Under the pieces are notes generated by a model that was not told the origin of the DNA, made no database searches, and worked only from the letters and a program-made list of their open reading frames with translations. This document shows, piece by piece, positions 1-14,286 of a stretch of 64,000 nucleotides of DNA; position 1 is the first letter of the stretch; every line of letters begins with the position of its first letter. A program made the translations under genes and the position numbers. This stretch comes from Symsagittifera roscoffensis (taxonomy: Eukaryota; Xenacoelomorpha; Acoela; Convolutidae). The stretch covers positions 22,354,360 to 22,418,359 of the forward strand of contig NC_087069.1 of NCBI RefSeq assembly GCF_963678635.1, given 5' to 3'.

Positions 1-2819
1 GAAAAAGTGTTACTAATTCGAACTAGACACAAAATCTACTTTCAGCTAGACCTATTGTTACATGATGTCTGGTAATCCAACAAATAGTTAAGTAGTTGTT
101 GAGTGTTAGCTGTTTACTAGGTGAATTTTAGTGGCTGAACTTAATCTTGAATACTTACAGTAAAATCTGGAAAGGGAACCTTCTCATTTTTTTTTCTTGT
201 TAACTCTACAAAAAATGACCAATTCCTCGTTTTCAGATGTCAATCAGCTAACATAGCGAAGATGAATAATTTTTTTACCCGTACAAATTATTTTAAAAAT
301 ATCCGGAGCACATGTTCAAGTAGATTGCATTTAACCCCTGGGATAAAGTTATTTTTAGAAATAAGTTTATTATACGATGCAGTGATACATAAACTTTCTT
401 GGTAATTTAATTTTTTTTTGCCCCAGCAGGTTTCAGAAAATTTCAGTAGGTTGCAGCAAAGTTTCAGCTAGATACATCATCACATTAATTAGCTAGAAAA
501 GATATAAAACAAGTTTCAGCACCTAATTCTATCTCCTTTTGAAATATTGCAAAACCCTCGGCCATTTAGATAAGGCGTGCCGAGATTTTTTTTTGCAAAA
601 ACAAGAATTTTTTACACAAAAACTTTTAAAAAATTTTTTCTTTCAAAATTTATTGCCAAGACTCAAACATTGCAGCCTTGCCAATTTTATTCCCAATCTT
701 AATTTTTTGCAGTTTCTATAAAAAAAAACTTAATACTTATCTGGGAGACTGGTGGTTCTACTCCTTGTCTGAAAACATAGGGATCAACGAACAAACCCCT
801 GCCCCCTTATCAGCTCCAACATCTACTGCTCCAACTGTTCTGGTTCTGAAGTGGCTGGTGCTTACATCAGACTGAACAGTAAAAACCAAAAACACATTAT
901 GACCTATTGTTCCAATAAAAACACGACATCATTTTTTTTCAAATAGATCTGGAAAAAAAATTATCGAGAAAAAGCGTTCATAAGTCTGTTATGTTTCAGT
1001 GGAGACCAGCATTACAAAAACATCTTAGATGTCTATGGAGCATAACAAAACTGAGAGTTTTCCAAATCAATTTATGGGCAATAACTGAATCAAAATAAAA
1101 GCTCAGCTTTGTCAAATTGGTTTTTTTTAACACCCAGAAGTTTGACATGCCGTTGGATGCAAATAACTGATTTTTTTTTCCTTCCAACCAATAAGTGGAT
1201 TTTTAACTATTTTAATAGTTAAATCAAATACCCATTCAAACATTTTAGGTGTTCCAAGTAGACCATCAAAAATGATTAGTCATCTCCTTGTAATCTTGAG
1301 TTTGCGCATAAATTTGTCTAGTTTTATATTGCTTAACTCTCAAGTCAAAAGGCGCTGTAACTTGCTCCAGTTGGTCGAGGCCCTTTTCACATTGCACTCG
1401 GTACCACAAAAAATTGGCTAGTGTTCAGTTGTTTTTGGGTAGTTCATTAGTTTTGATCTACCATGCAACTTAACCTACAAGCAATATGAAACTACATAAT
1501 GAGACTATGATACAAGCCATATGAGAAAACAAAGATACAAAATAAGACAAGAAAGCTGTAAATATTTAAAAACTGGACAAAACAATCAGACTGAAATCAC
1601 TTTCAATGTTCTTTTCAAGCATGATTAAGAAAAAATTTGGTAATTTGCATCCCAAACTCAAGATAAACAAAGTTGACAGTAACCGCAAGAAGATGATTGA
1701 GCTTGTTCGACAGATCATACTTTCAACAAATACTTCCAATAAAAACTAAGTGGTCAGCAATGTTATCATTTTTGGTTAAAAATGAAAAATTGTGGGTTTT
1801 AATTCTATGAAACATGAATTGTTTTTGATTCACAGAAAAAAAAACTGTTTTTTTATTTGTTGGCAATTTGTTTCCGTGTAGGAAACAAACTGAAAGAAAA
1901 TACTTCAGAGAAGTTTTATTCGAAATTGAAAGAAAATCTTCAAAAAACAGCCAAAAAGAATAGTTGCAACTACAAAAATTTTGCCAAGACATTGATATGG
2001 ACCAAATTATCTTCTGATAAAAACACAAAATAATTACAACATTAAAAAAAATCTCGTTTTAGGCTCTTTTTAAAAAAAATCTATGTGTTTCAATTAATTC
2101 AGTCAAAAAACGTGCTCATAACATAGTATTTTCACACACCGACCGAAAAAAAAATTCAATCAGAGGGTTTCATCCAATTTTTTTGAGCTTTGAAAGTTAT
2201 TTGGTTGTATTACTTTTTTTTCTCCAGTGTCGAGATGCTAACAAACTTCGAGATACAAAGAAAGCTGCTGCTTATCTGTTATGAAAACGAACAAAAACAA
2301 ACACTCCTTTGTAAATAATATGCACTCCTTTGTACACTAATTTTTTTTTCTTAAATTTTTTCTAATTTGTTTTTGTTTGATTGTACTAGGAAGCGTATTG
2401 CGCTAGTATTTCAGATTTCCCAATAGTTTTTCAAATTTTGCATTAGTGAACTAACTTTTCAAAAAATACACGGAAACGTACTGAGAAAGTGTATTCTACT
2501 TTCAAATGAAGCACTAAAACATATGGATACATGTGTTTTTTGATCTGAAAACTTCGATAGACTTTGAGGAAACGATACCTCAGGCCGATCATTTGATGCC
2601 AAGAAGAAAACAAAAGTTCTTGGTGCAGTTCTACGAAATAAAACAAATTAAAAATTAACAGTGCGGTGAAGAATAAGCTCAGCTCAACCCTTTGATATTA
2701 TTCACACATAGACGCACATAAGTATTTTACCTTATTATGTAATAGATAAACAACAAGAGAAAATCATAAGAGCTAACATCTATGAAACTAATAAGATTTG
2801 GTTCAAAAGACAAAACAAT
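1..2819. other. AT-rich non-coding stretch
   Basis: I see no supportable gene here. The stretch is AT-rich with many homopolymer A and T runs. One short island at about 733-880 is clearly richer in G+C than its surroundings and has splice-like signals on the minus strand, but no frame in it is recognisable. The short open frames elsewhere are low-complexity and have no motif. Confidence 0.6.
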
Positions 2820-5800
2820 GTAATCAGCGTCTGAAAAGCCCAGATTTTCTTATCTGCACGAAAGATAGCGCCTAAGTGAACTCTTTCTCGAATAAACGGA
2901 GAGAAAAACTGTTCAAGCTAAGTGAAACATTCTCTCTTTGAAAATTTTACTGGAACTGAGTTTTAACTTCTCTCACGCGGATTAAGAAACTAAGTGCAGA
3001 TATCAAAATATGGCATTTTCTGACCCGGACTTCATTGGTGAGTATTTGAATCCAAATATTGATAGTTTCATAGATGGTAGCTCTGTAGATTTGCCCTTCT
3101 TCTGTGTAAAAAAATCACTGAAAGTCAAGGTAAACGTTCTCAAAAAGCTAATTGAAAACAGGAAATTAAGAGAGAAAGTTCTCAGAGTGAGACCTCATTT
3201 TTGTTCGCAAGTAAAAACCAAGAACCGCAGTGTCGAGAATTGAACAAGGTTTGATATGCAATACAAACTGTTCCTATGAAGCACGCGTGAACAAACAAAG
3301 AGAAAAAATGAAAACTTTTTCACAATTACGTGAATATGTGTTCCTTCATTAGTGGACAAAATTAAGGGCTAATTCAGAAATTTACACTCTAAAAAGACTG
3401 CTTTCAATGTCCATTTTGGACAACACATCTTCCGAAATTCAAAAAAAAAATTTACATAGACCAATAGCGAATGATCAGAGCAACCCTGCATGAATATAAT
3501 TAATTGGTTTCAATTACCTACCAAGGTATTCCTGGTCTGAAAATACCAGTTCTTCTCATTTGTATGTATTTAACTTCCACTGAAAAAGTAAGAAACGCAG
3601 GCTGTGTAAAATTTTTTCTTAAACTGTTTCCATTTTTTCGCCGAGATTGTTTCACGCCGCATGAACAATATTTTCTTCCGACTATTCAAGTAAGAGTTCA
3701 CTGCGATAAGAAACTTAGAGCGGATGAGGAAAACTGGTAACTTTAAACTCGGTTTTTTCAAAGAGTCTTCGATACCAATTATTGGATAGTAGCTCTGATA
3801 ATTTTCCCATAATCTATGTCCAAATTCAGCCGATCTTCCGCGAAAACGTTGTCCGAAACGGAAATTGAAAACAGACAATTTGATAGAAAACAAAAATTGA
3901 TATTATGCTTATTTTTGTCCACTTGTCCACTAATGAAATTAGTTTGCTTGATCATAGAAAGAACAGTAATATTTTGAATACCACTGTTTGTCAAATAAAG
4001 CATGTAAACTTAATGACGACATCTGGTCTGATTATAACAAAAAGACTTGTATGCAAGAGAAAAATCAGGAACAAAACGGTCAAAAATTGAAGAAGTTGCA
4101 CCTCAACTTGTATTGTTCACATTCTGTTTCATTTCTTTGATTGATCAAATAATGCACGGAAATGTTTGCATACAGGCATATTTGTAGTAGTTACGCAACG
4201 ACTCGAAAAAATGCATCGAGAAGAAAAGATAACTAATCGAGACAAACAGTGTCGAGATGTTAACAAATTTCTAGATGCAAAATAGGCTAGTGCTCAAATG
4301 GTATGAAATACATATGAAAAAAAAGAGGAAAACAAAAATATTTCACAACTTTTGTACTAACACGCAATTTTTCCTTATTTGTTTTGGTTGATTGCTATAG
4401 GAAAGCTGTTGCACCAAAGTTTCAATCATTGCATTAGTGTTCTGATTGCATTAGTGTTCTGTGCACTAGTTTTTCAAGTCGTACACCGAAACAGATAGAA
4501 CTCATGTGTTTTAATTTTTTTCTAATTACACTAACTTTTTTCATCTGACTTCTAATTCCAAAACTCTGGAAAAAGATTGTTACCCTACCAAAATTTGCTT
4601 TTCTTTACCCTTTCTTTACCCTTTCACGCTCTTGCCGTTTTTGTTACCCTGCAAAAAGTTATTCTTCTCTAAGTAAGTTGAGCCGGAGAAAAAATAACAA
4701 TAGACGTAAGTTCGTATCTTCTAGATGAAAAAGTAACTCTATCAAAGATTTTTCGAAGCTCCAAAACAAATTTCGGCAAAATCTTGTCATAAAAAATTAG
4801 TGTCATTCCCTGTAAATTGATTGGTACAAAAAGTTTTGAAACCTGATAACCCTTGCGCTCTTCGCATCTGAGGAACATTTTTATATAGTTTGATCCGCCT
4901 GTTTTCAACGTTGATTTTGGACAATTTTTCTTTGAAATTGAACAAAATCTTTGTAGAGACCAAGAGCAAATGATCAGATCTGCCCTAAATAATCATCAAA
5001 CATCGATTTCAAAGACCTACCAGTTTCTTCCAAATTTGAAAATACCAGTTTTCCTCATCTGCAGTAAGTTTTGGATTGGTGTAATCTCTTTCTAGGAAAA
5101 AAAAACAGAGAAAAAAGTTGTTCATGCAAATTGAAACATGCTCAGCGATATACATGAATTTTTCAGTGTGACAATTTAACTAAACTCAAATGTTTCTTAA
5201 AATTTTATATGTATTCTAAAATTTAGTTCAAATTGCTAAAATTGGCAATTTCAGAGCCGAAACAAAAAATTAACAAGTATTTGAAACCAATTTATGATGA
5301 TTTCATATAGGGAAAATATTTTTAAAGCGACGTGAATTTTTCTCAGAGAAAAGTTGAAAGAATCACTTTGAAAATTTTACCAAAATTGAAAGTTGATTTT
5401 TTCAAGCGAATTTAAAAACTAAGTGCAGATATCGAAATCTGGCACTTTCGGACCCGGATTACATTTGTAAGTCTTTGAACCCAAATCAACATAGTTTCAT
5501 ACAGGGTAGCTCTGATAATTTGCTTTTTTTGTGTGCAATCTCTTACAAATTTCTTACAATCTGACACGTATTGAAAATTCAGTTCAAATTGTGATGATTT
5601 TATAGAGGGCAGCGCTGGTCAATTTTCCATGGTCAATGCAAAGTTTTTTTTAAAATTCTCTCTAAAAGACAACAAAATCATCCTTGAAAACAGGCATTTT
5701 GGAGAAAAATATTTTCGCCTCATTAAGCATCTAAGTGAAGCTTTTCTCGAATAAGCAGGGTTTCATAGATGATAGCTCTGTAGATTTGCTCTTCTTCTAT

Positions 5801-8800
5801 GTAAAAAAATCATTGAAAATCAAGGTAAACGTTCTCAAAAAAGCAATTTGAAAACAAGAATTTTACAGAGAAAGACCTGAGAGTTAGACCTCATTTTTGT
5901 TCGCAAGTATAAATCAAGAACCGCAGTGTCCAGATTTGAACAAGGTTTGATATGAAATACAAACTGTTGCTTATCTCATATGAAGCACACGTGAACAAAA
6001 AAAGAGAATATTTGAAAACTTTTTCACAATTACGTGAATATGTGTTCCTGCACTAGTGAACAAAATTAAGGGCTAATTCAGAAATTTTCACTCTAAAGTG
6101 ACTGCTTTCAAAGTACACTTTGCATATTACTTTTTCCGAAATTCTATTAAAAAATTTACATAGACCAAGAGCAGATGATCAGAATAACCCTGCATGAAAA
6201 TATAATTAATTTGATTCAATTACCTACCAAGGTATTCCTGGTCTGAAAATACCAGTTTCTCTCATCTGTATGTGTTTTTACTTCCAGTGAAAAAGTAAGA
6301 AACGCAAGTCTAGTAAAATTTTCACTTTAATTGTTTCCGTTTTTTCGCCAAGGTTGTTCCACGCCGCATGAACAATATTTTCTTCCGACTATTCAAGTAA
6401 GAGTTCACTGCGATAACAAACTTAGAGCAGATAAGGAAAACTCGTAACTTAAAACTCGGTTTTTTTAAAGAGTCTTCGATACCAATTATTGCTAGTTTAA
6501 TGGATAGTAGCTCTGATAATTTTATCTTGGTCTATGCCAAAATTCAACCGATCTTCCAAGAAAAAGGGTCCAAAAAATGGACATTAAGAACAGACATTTT
6601 AGCAAAAAAAAATATTTTATGCTTTATTTTGTCCACTTGTCCAATAGTGTAATTAGTTTGCTTGATTATAGAAAGAACATAAACATTTTGAATTCTACTG
6701 TTTGTTTTTATTCTAGTAAGGCATGTATTTTTAATGAAGACATCTGGTTTGATTTTAACGAAAAGTCTTGCATGCGAGGGAAAAACACGAACAAAACGCT
6801 AAATAACTGACAAGTTGCACCTCAATTTTTATTGTTCACATTCTGTTTTGTTTCTTTCATTGATAAATTATTGCACGGAAATATTTGTAAACATGTATAT
6901 TTTAGTAGATGAGCTACAACTCGAAAAAATGCATCGAGAAAACAAGATAATTGTTTGACACACAGTGTCGAGATGTTAACAATCTTCTAGATACAAGGTA
7001 AGCTATTGCTGGAATGGTATGAAATACATCTGAAAAAATGAGCAAAAAAATTTCGCAACATTTTTGTACTAGAACTCAATTTTTTTCCAAATGTGTTTTG
7101 GTTGAATTTGTTTTGGTTGATTGCTATAGGACATAGGTTGCACCAAATTTTCAAACATTGCTTTAGTGTTCTGATTACTGTACTAATTTTTCAAGTATTG
7201 CACCAAAACATAAATAGAGTTTGTGTGTTTTAAATTACAAAAAAATATCTACTTCTGATTTTTTTCATCTGATTTCTAACTCTAAAACTGAAAAAAGATA
7301 TTTTTGTTACCCTACTGAGTCTGCTTTTCGTTACCTTACACTTACACACTCTTGTCCTTTCTTTTTGTTACCCTCAAACTTTTCCTTGTCTTTTTCTCAA
7401 GGTAAGTTTAACCGGAGAAAAAGATAAAAATGCAAGTAAATTCATATCTTCTGTCTAAAAAAGTAACCCTATCAAAAGTTTTTTGATGCTCCAAAAGAAA
7501 TGTCCGTAGAATCTTGACATAATAATTTGGTGTCATTTCCTGTTAATTGGTACAAACAAACTGAAACTTGATAAACCTTGCGCTCTTTGCATCTGAGGAA
7601 CAATTTTGTATTCCTCGATCACCCTGTTTTCAAGGATGATTTTGTACAATTTTGAATGAAATTGAACAAAAACTTTGCATACACAAAGAGAAAATCGTTA
7701 GAACTGCCCTTTATGAAATTATCGAAAGTTGGTCTCAAAGACTAACCAGTTTTTTCCGGGTTTGCAATGAGTTTTGCAGTGAGTTTTGCATTGATGTTAA
7801 ATCTTTCTACCAAAAAATAAACAGAGAAAAAAAGTTGTTCTTGAGATTTGAAACATATTCATTGATATTAATGAACTGTTGAGGTGACGCTTTTCTGAAC
7901 TCGGCTAATTCTTACAATTTGACACGTATTGAAAAACTTAGTTCAGATTGTTAAAATTGGCAATTAAATTAGCCGAAAAAAAACTATTAAGTCTTTGAAA
8001 CCAACTTATGATTATTTCATAGAGGGCAGCGATGGTCATTTTCCCATGGTCTGTGCAAAGTTTTCGTTCATACTCTCTGCAAATGATGACAAAAAGCATC
8101 CTTGAAAACAGGCATTTTAGAGAAAAATATCTGAATTTGCGCCTATTTTAGCATCTGAGTGAAATCTTTCTCGAATAAGCGGAGTAAAAATTTGTTCAAG
8201 CGACGTGAATTTTTCTCAGAGAAAAGCTGAAGGAATCAGTTTGAGAACTTAACTATATTTGGATGTTAACTTTTCTCACACAGATTTAAAAACTAAGTAA
8301 AGATATCGAAATTTCGCATTTTCAGTCCCAGGTTACTTTAGTTAGTCTTTGAACCCAAATCTTGCTAGTTTCATAGATGGTAGCTCTGATGATTTACTTT
8401 TCTCTTGTGTACAAAAGTTGCTAAAACACAAGGTGATTGTTGTCAAAAAATCCAATTGAAAACAGGAACTTCAGAGGGTTAGACCTTAATTTGCTATCAT
8501 TTTAGTTCGCAATTGTAAGTCGAGACCCCCCAGAAAAAATCAGTTTGAAAAAAAGGGTTAACTTGTCTGCAGTAACTTTTGCATCGGTGTAAACTCTTTC
8601 TAGAAAAAAAGGAGAACAAAATGATCATGCGATGTGAAACATACTTAGCGATATAAATGAAATATTGAGTGTGACAAGTTTACTTAACCCAACTGTTTCT
8701 ATCAATCTGACACGTATTGAAAAATTCAATTCAGATTATGAAAATTAGCTGTTCAGAGCCGAAAAAAAAAGTATTTTAAACCAATTTATGACGTTTTCAT

Positions 8801-9710
8801 GCAGGGCAGCGCTGGTCATTTTCCCATGATCTGTGCAAAGTTTTTGTTTAATTTCTCTGTAAAAGATGACCAAAATTCTCCTTGAAAATTGGCATTTTAA
8901 AGAGAAAATCTGAATTTGCGCCTATTTCAGCATCTAAGTGCACGCTTTCTCGAAAAAGCGGAGTCAAAATAACTTTAGACGACATGAAACAATCTCAGAG
9001 AAAAGATGAAATAATCAGTTTCAAAACATTAATTCAATAAGATGTTGACTTTTCTCACGCGGATTGAAAAATTAAGCGCAGAAATCGAAATATAGCATGT
9101 TCCTACCCCGATTACATTGGTAAGTATTTGAACCCATATCTTGATAGTTTCATAGATGGTAGCTGTGATGAATTGTTTATCTACTATGTACAAAATTTGC
9201 TTACAACCAAGGTAAATAATGTCAACAAAGCCGATCAAGACCTAATTTGCGTTCATTTTTGTCCACAAGTTTATATCAAGACCCACTGAAAATACCCATT
9301 TGAAAAAACCAGTTTTCACAGTGTGCAGTAAGTTTTGTATCGGTGTAAATTCTGTCTAGAGAAAAACGGAGAAAAAATTTTGTTTATGTGATTTGAAACA
9401 TACCTAGCGATATGAGTGGCTTGTTCAGTGTGACAACTTTACTAAACTCAGCTGTTTCTTGCAATTTGACACGTATTGAAAAATTTAGTTCAGATTTTGA
9501 AAATTGGCATTTTCAGAGCCGAAAAAATACTAACAAGTATTTGAACCAACTTATGATGATTTCACAGAGGGCAGTGCTGGTTAATTTCCCATGGACTATG
9601 CACAGTTTTCTTTAAATTCTCTGTAAAAGAGAACAAAATCATCCTTGAAAACAGGCATTCTAGAGAGAAAAATCAGAATTTGCGCAAAATTTTTTTCACT
9701 AGTCTACCAG
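2820..9710. repeat. Diverged tandem array of a complex repeat family
   Basis: Blocks recur in the same order and orientation. A marker block ending in a 'dated' phrase, 'tttcatagatggtagctctg' or a close variant, appears near 3,070, 5,500, 8,370 and 9,150. A second block around 'gtgtcgagat...aacaaggtttgatatg' appears near 3,230 and 5,930. A third, with the words 'gttaccctac', appears near 4,580 and 7,310. A fourth, around 'taagttttg...ggtgtaaactctttctag', appears near 5,060, 7,790, 8,570 and 9,330. The first two large units are therefore offset by about 2.7 kb, and the later ones are shorter truncated versions. Short open frames in it (for example 3,010-3,243) are not conserved between copies, so I treat the array as non-coding. 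A fragment of the first block sits at 14,246-14,286, directly against the first assembly gap. Confidence 0.8.
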
Positions 9711-10199
9711 TAAATGTAACATTTCGCCCGGTCCTTAAAAATAAATTTCACTGTCCCGTACCGCACTAAACAGTCAGAATTTGAAGGCAGTATCTTTCTC
9801 AGGTGGGCGACTATTGCACGAATCGAGTTCTGTGTTTTTATCTGCCTTTATATTGCCCGAGCTAGACCTAGTAAATATCTCAAGGCAACCACTTTTCCAA
9901 AATGCAGTTTTGGATTCGATTCCAAATTACCCAGTGTCAAGTTCTGTTTTTGATTAGACCTAGAGTCGCGAATCTCCGGGTTTCAGTTTGTTTTGATCTT
10001 ACTCGATTTTTTTGTTATTTTTGAAGAAAAGTCACAAGTGCAGTCACAAGTTTCTTGTCTGTATCAGTCTTCTAACTTCTCCTAAGTTTCTAATATAATT
10101 CAATTATATATAAAACTATGTATTTATATCGTCAAATGGTTTATTAGCGCTGTTCTGAATTCAACTTCATAACTCCGTACGGTGAAGGACTTTTTTAAC
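9711..10199. other. Non-coding spacer between two repeat arrays
   Basis: No gene is visible. The sequence leaves the 2.8-9.7 kb repeat family at about 9,690 and passes through moderately G+C-richer unique sequence to the minisatellite that starts near 10,200. It includes an AT-only patch near 10,095-10,130. Confidence 0.5.
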
Positions 10200-11080
10200 C
10201 CTTTTGAATCGGCGCTCACAGATGACGATAGTCATATTTTGTGACCCTTCTAGTTAAAAAAATAGGAATCTTCTTGGTTTGCAAGAAAAAACTAGACATT
10301 TCCGGATCACCGAAAGGAGACCCTTCGAATAAAGAACCATGCGAGTAAGAAAAAATTGGACAATTCCGAATTGGCAAAATTGACATTTCCGGATTGTCAA
10401 ATAAGAACCCCTCCGGATCGGCAGAGTAGGAACCGTCCGGATTGGTAAAAATGAACCCTTCGGATACACTCGAATTTTCGTGAGCCCTCAGGTTTTACTG
10501 GGAAAAACAAGACCCCTCCGCGTACGGACTTGAATATTTTAATCGCTGTGTTTGTCGAATAAGGAAGGGTTCTTTCGTAATTTGGACCACTACGGATGCA
10601 TGAAAATTCTAGGTTGATAAAATAGGACCCCTGCGGGTACGCACGAAAAAACTAGACTTGTCGGGATTTGCGAAATGAGACCCTTCCGGATTGGCAAATA
10701 AGGACCCTTTTAGATTGACAAATAAGGACCCTCCGGATTGTCAAAACAGGGACCCTTCGGGATTGGTAAAAAAGGACCCTACCGGATTGGCAAGAAAGTC
10801 GAATCCAGATTAACAAATAAGGACCTCTTCGGATCGGCAAGACAGTCGCTTCCAGATTAACAAATAAGGACCTCTCCGGATCGGCAAAACAGGGAACCTT
10901 CCGGATTGGTAAAAATGGACCCTTCAGGATACACTTAATCATTCATGACCCCTCCGGTTTTACTCGAAAAGTCAAGACACATTCGCGTACAGACCTGAAC
11001 GTCTTAATCTTTGTGTTTGAAGAATATGTAAGGTTTTTGTTCGTAATTTGAACCCTCCGGATGCAAAATAAGCTCCATAT
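10200..11080. repeat. Higher-order minisatellite (GGACCCTTCCGGATTGGCAAA-like monomers)
   Basis: Short monomers of roughly 28-36 bp built on 'acccttccggattggcaaa' repeat through 10,300-10,470 and 10,660-10,930. They are followed each time by the same non-repetitive tail (the 'cggttttactcgaaaa...cgcgtacagac...gtgtttg...ggttctttcgtaatttg' block), once at 10,455-10,600 and again at 10,920-11,070. The array therefore has a second level of order, with a period of about 470-480 bp. The open frames on the minus strand (10,254-10,469 and 10,652-10,942) are translations of the monomer and are not evidence of a gene. Confidence 0.8.
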
Positions 11081-14000
11081 TTTGCTATTTCTACAAACTG
11101 AGAGGGTTGTTTTAACCGACTTAATTTAATTGTTTTCTTTTAACTCTAGTCTTCCTGACCCTTTCTCGCTTTCTAGAAATACTATAAAAAAGCCTTACAC
11201 GATTGTTACTACCCACTCGTCAGGTTTCAAAACAACTTCAAAACAATTTATAAACTGGGTCTACCTTCTAAAACCGGCGTTTCTGCCAACATTTTTTCAA
11301 AGATCAATTTCTCCCAAAAAGCGATTAATCTTCGTTTAATGAGCCAGATCCGTGCATTGGTTCTTGAATTATTACTCGAAACGTCTTGCGTTTAACTTGA
11401 ATTTTCTGATGCTATAGGTTCTGAATATTTTTTTCCCAAAATTCATCATTTAGGATTAACTATTGCTCATTTGAGCTCACAAGGCTTACACTTCACAAAC
11501 TCAGCGCAGAAAAACTGATGAGAAACGTTACGGCCGAAAAGTTTGCGGAAAACAACGTAATTTGGACACCTCCGTTTTTTTGAAGCCGCTAAATCATACA
11601 TGTTATGTCGCATTTCTCTCAGATCTGGAAGGCACTAGGTAAACGAGTTATAAAATATGACCATTCACTAGTGTACGTCAACCAAAAAAATTTTCTAACC
11701 CATTAATTTCGAAATTTTTAAATTACTTTGGGGCGTTACGTGTCTCAAACATCGCGAAAATTCGAAATGGCGTACCTGCGTGGCTAATTGTCAATGTTTT
11801 CCCCAGTTTAACCAGATGAATTGCGACATAACTCCAAAACTGTTGCTTTATACTGGTTTCAGAAATCGAGATATCTCAACAAATGCGTTTTGTGAGGGGA
11901 TCAAAATTTCAATGTTTGATATTAAAACATGGTCTGTTGATGGCCTGATTGTTTGAAAAACGGGACAAAAGTATCAATATTAGTAAAAAAAAAAAGTAGT
12001 ACTGTAAACAATATGACTCTTCGGGTCCGTACAATCTCCGAAATATAGTGCTTAACTCGGGAATTCGCAACTCGGTGAGACGTCACTTCAGTACACCCCA
12101 CAAATTGTTAGCGTACTCTCTGTACTAAAAGGGATACAAAAAAATTTAACGATAACCAACAGTCAATTTTTGTTGTCCTTGTGATCCTTGCTGCTGCTCT
12201 TCTCACTGCTGATTTCGTCCTAATCTTTAATCACTCGACCCCTCCGTGGTGATTGAAAAATAGCATTAACGCGCTTAAAAACTCAAATAACCCTATAGTA
12301 CAGGCACAGGGGAAAACACAACAAGCTGGTCGTTACAACCAAATGGTATATAAATGAATACATCTAACAACAACAAACAGGAACGTCGGATCGCATCTTG
12401 TCTGGGAAGGTGCTCTCTACTGAGTTTATGTTTTTTTAAGGTTTTTGGTTTTTTCAATATTTTTTGGTTCTTGGTTTTTTTCTTATTAATATACTCTTTA
12501 TCGTTGGGTTTATTTTGAATCTTCAATTGTTTTTGAGTCTATACCTCTTAAGCAACGACAGGACCGCGAATCCCCCACCCTTCACGATACTGATAATTTC
12601 GGTGTTAACTAGGTTAAATAGCCAAATTAGGGAATCCGGAAGGCTGTCGCGTTCCGGACCAACCCTTCTGATCAACCCTTCGATTAAGAGCCTAAATATG
12701 AGCATCCGCTAGGTGCGGAGGCTTACGTTAATGTACTTGCTGATTATGATAATATGAAAAACACACAAGAGCGCCATAAAAAACATATGTAACCTCCGCC
12801 CGGAAAACACATAGAGACGGAAAGTAAAGCTATATCCTATAAGAAGCGTCAAGAAAAGAACTTCCCGTGCTTTTAACCGTCTCTACCAAAGTCAGTTCAA
12901 AATGTTCCTCATAACATCGGGTCGAAGAGTTATTATGGCTTACAGGCTATCAGCCGATTCGCGCAAATTAACTGGGTTGAATGCGGAATAGTGAACTCAT
13001 GACTGGATCTCAGTATTTCCAGACCACGAGGCCACTCCTAAAAACAGTGTTGATACCTTATTGCTATCAAGTTACCATATTAATATTTTTTTTGTGCAGT
13101 GGAGAGAATCGACCTATCCATCGGGGATGGATCGACCCTTTCTTTAAACTTTAGCTTCTCCTAGCCTGCAACTGAAAATAGATGTTATAATTTTAATTCA
13201 TGACATGACCGAAAGCTATAAGTTATTAAAGTGACAGTTCAGAAGTGTATCTCCAGACACTTCCGGATTCTTCATTACCCTCGAAAAGACGCCTTTATCA
13301 AGATCAGGAGGGGTTGCTGCCTTCACCTTAAGCCTTCCTGAATCGTTCGAGTATCCGGTAACGATTGTAACAGCACAACAGTTATAGCTCGGACAGCTTC
13401 TTTTTGTTTTCTCCATAACTGTCTCTGCGAACGTTGATTTTTTTCTCGCTCGTCGTCGTTCTTATTTTTTCAAGCAAAAATCACGGTAAGATTTTCGCTG
13501 TTTTTTTTTCAGTTTTCGCGAAAATAAAAAGTCTAGATGTCTTCTTTTTGAAAGAACTTTTAAAAATAAGCTCGCCAGCTAAAAGTGACCTTTCCCAGTG
13601 TGTTCATTTTGTCAAATATGACCGTTAATCATCGAAACTGCTCTTTCGTACAGTTTAACGAGCCATCTTTTAATCAATTTTGACGAGCCGTTTTTTGACG
13701 GCATTCTGGATGAATAGCACATAACAATTGTCATTTCCTTTTGTGACAGATTCATTTTCGATCATACTTTCTTACGCTGTTTATTTTTTTTTGCAAAAAC
13801 CGCTTTTCAAAAAAAATAGCTTTCAAAGCACTATGAAAAAAAAATTTTCGTAATTTTTTTTTTTCAAAATCTCTGCTTCCTTTTGTTTTTTTTTGGAAAA
13901 CAAAAGGCTACATTACAATGGTTGCTCGCAAATTTTTACTACAGTACCATTTGCTCGCAAACATTTTTTCATTATAGTGGACATTTGCTTGTTTTTTTTC

Positions 14001-14286
14001 GCTTCATGAGGGGTATTATAATGATTTTGTCTCAAAAATACCGGAAAAAAGTGTAACGCAACTAGCTAGCTGATTTTTTTTTAAATCTAAATAATTTTCA
14101 GGTTTCTTTTGGGTAGTGGCGTAGTAGCTTTTTCTTTTAAAGCAATTGATTATTCCAATTTTGAACGTATTCGGGCACAAAAACGTAACATGAATCCCAA
14201 AACACTCTAAGACCTTTTCTCTATTCACGCGTAGTAAAAAACATAGTGCAAATGAGGAAAACTGGCATTTTCAGACCCAGATTTCA
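11081..14286. other. Gene-poor stretch, possible retroelement relic at 12.1-13.4 kb
   Basis: No intact gene can be supported. The part from about 12,050 to 13,420 is richer in G+C and has several short open stretches on both strands, such as 13,216-13,416 minus, broken by frequent stops. A piece near 12,765-12,800 ('gagcgccataaaaaaca') resembles the sequence at about 55,128 and 58,182 in the retroelement array, which hints at a decayed LTR-type relic. The region 13,780-13,990 contains T- and A-homopolymer inverted runs and a repeated 'tttgctcgcaaa' word. Nothing else is recognisable. Confidence 0.4.

Noticed and set aside
731-880. U1 snRNA-like start 'atacttatctg' and a G+C-rich island
   Set aside because: The first 11 bases resemble the U1 5' end, but the C in the ACCTG part is changed and none of the following stems or an Sm site are recognisable. 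A protein exon on the minus strand was also considered, but no frame has recognisable motifs.
3010-3893. Several overlapping 77-107-residue ORFs in the complex repeat array
   Set aside because: They are not preserved in the other copies of the same repeat, so they are chance frames.
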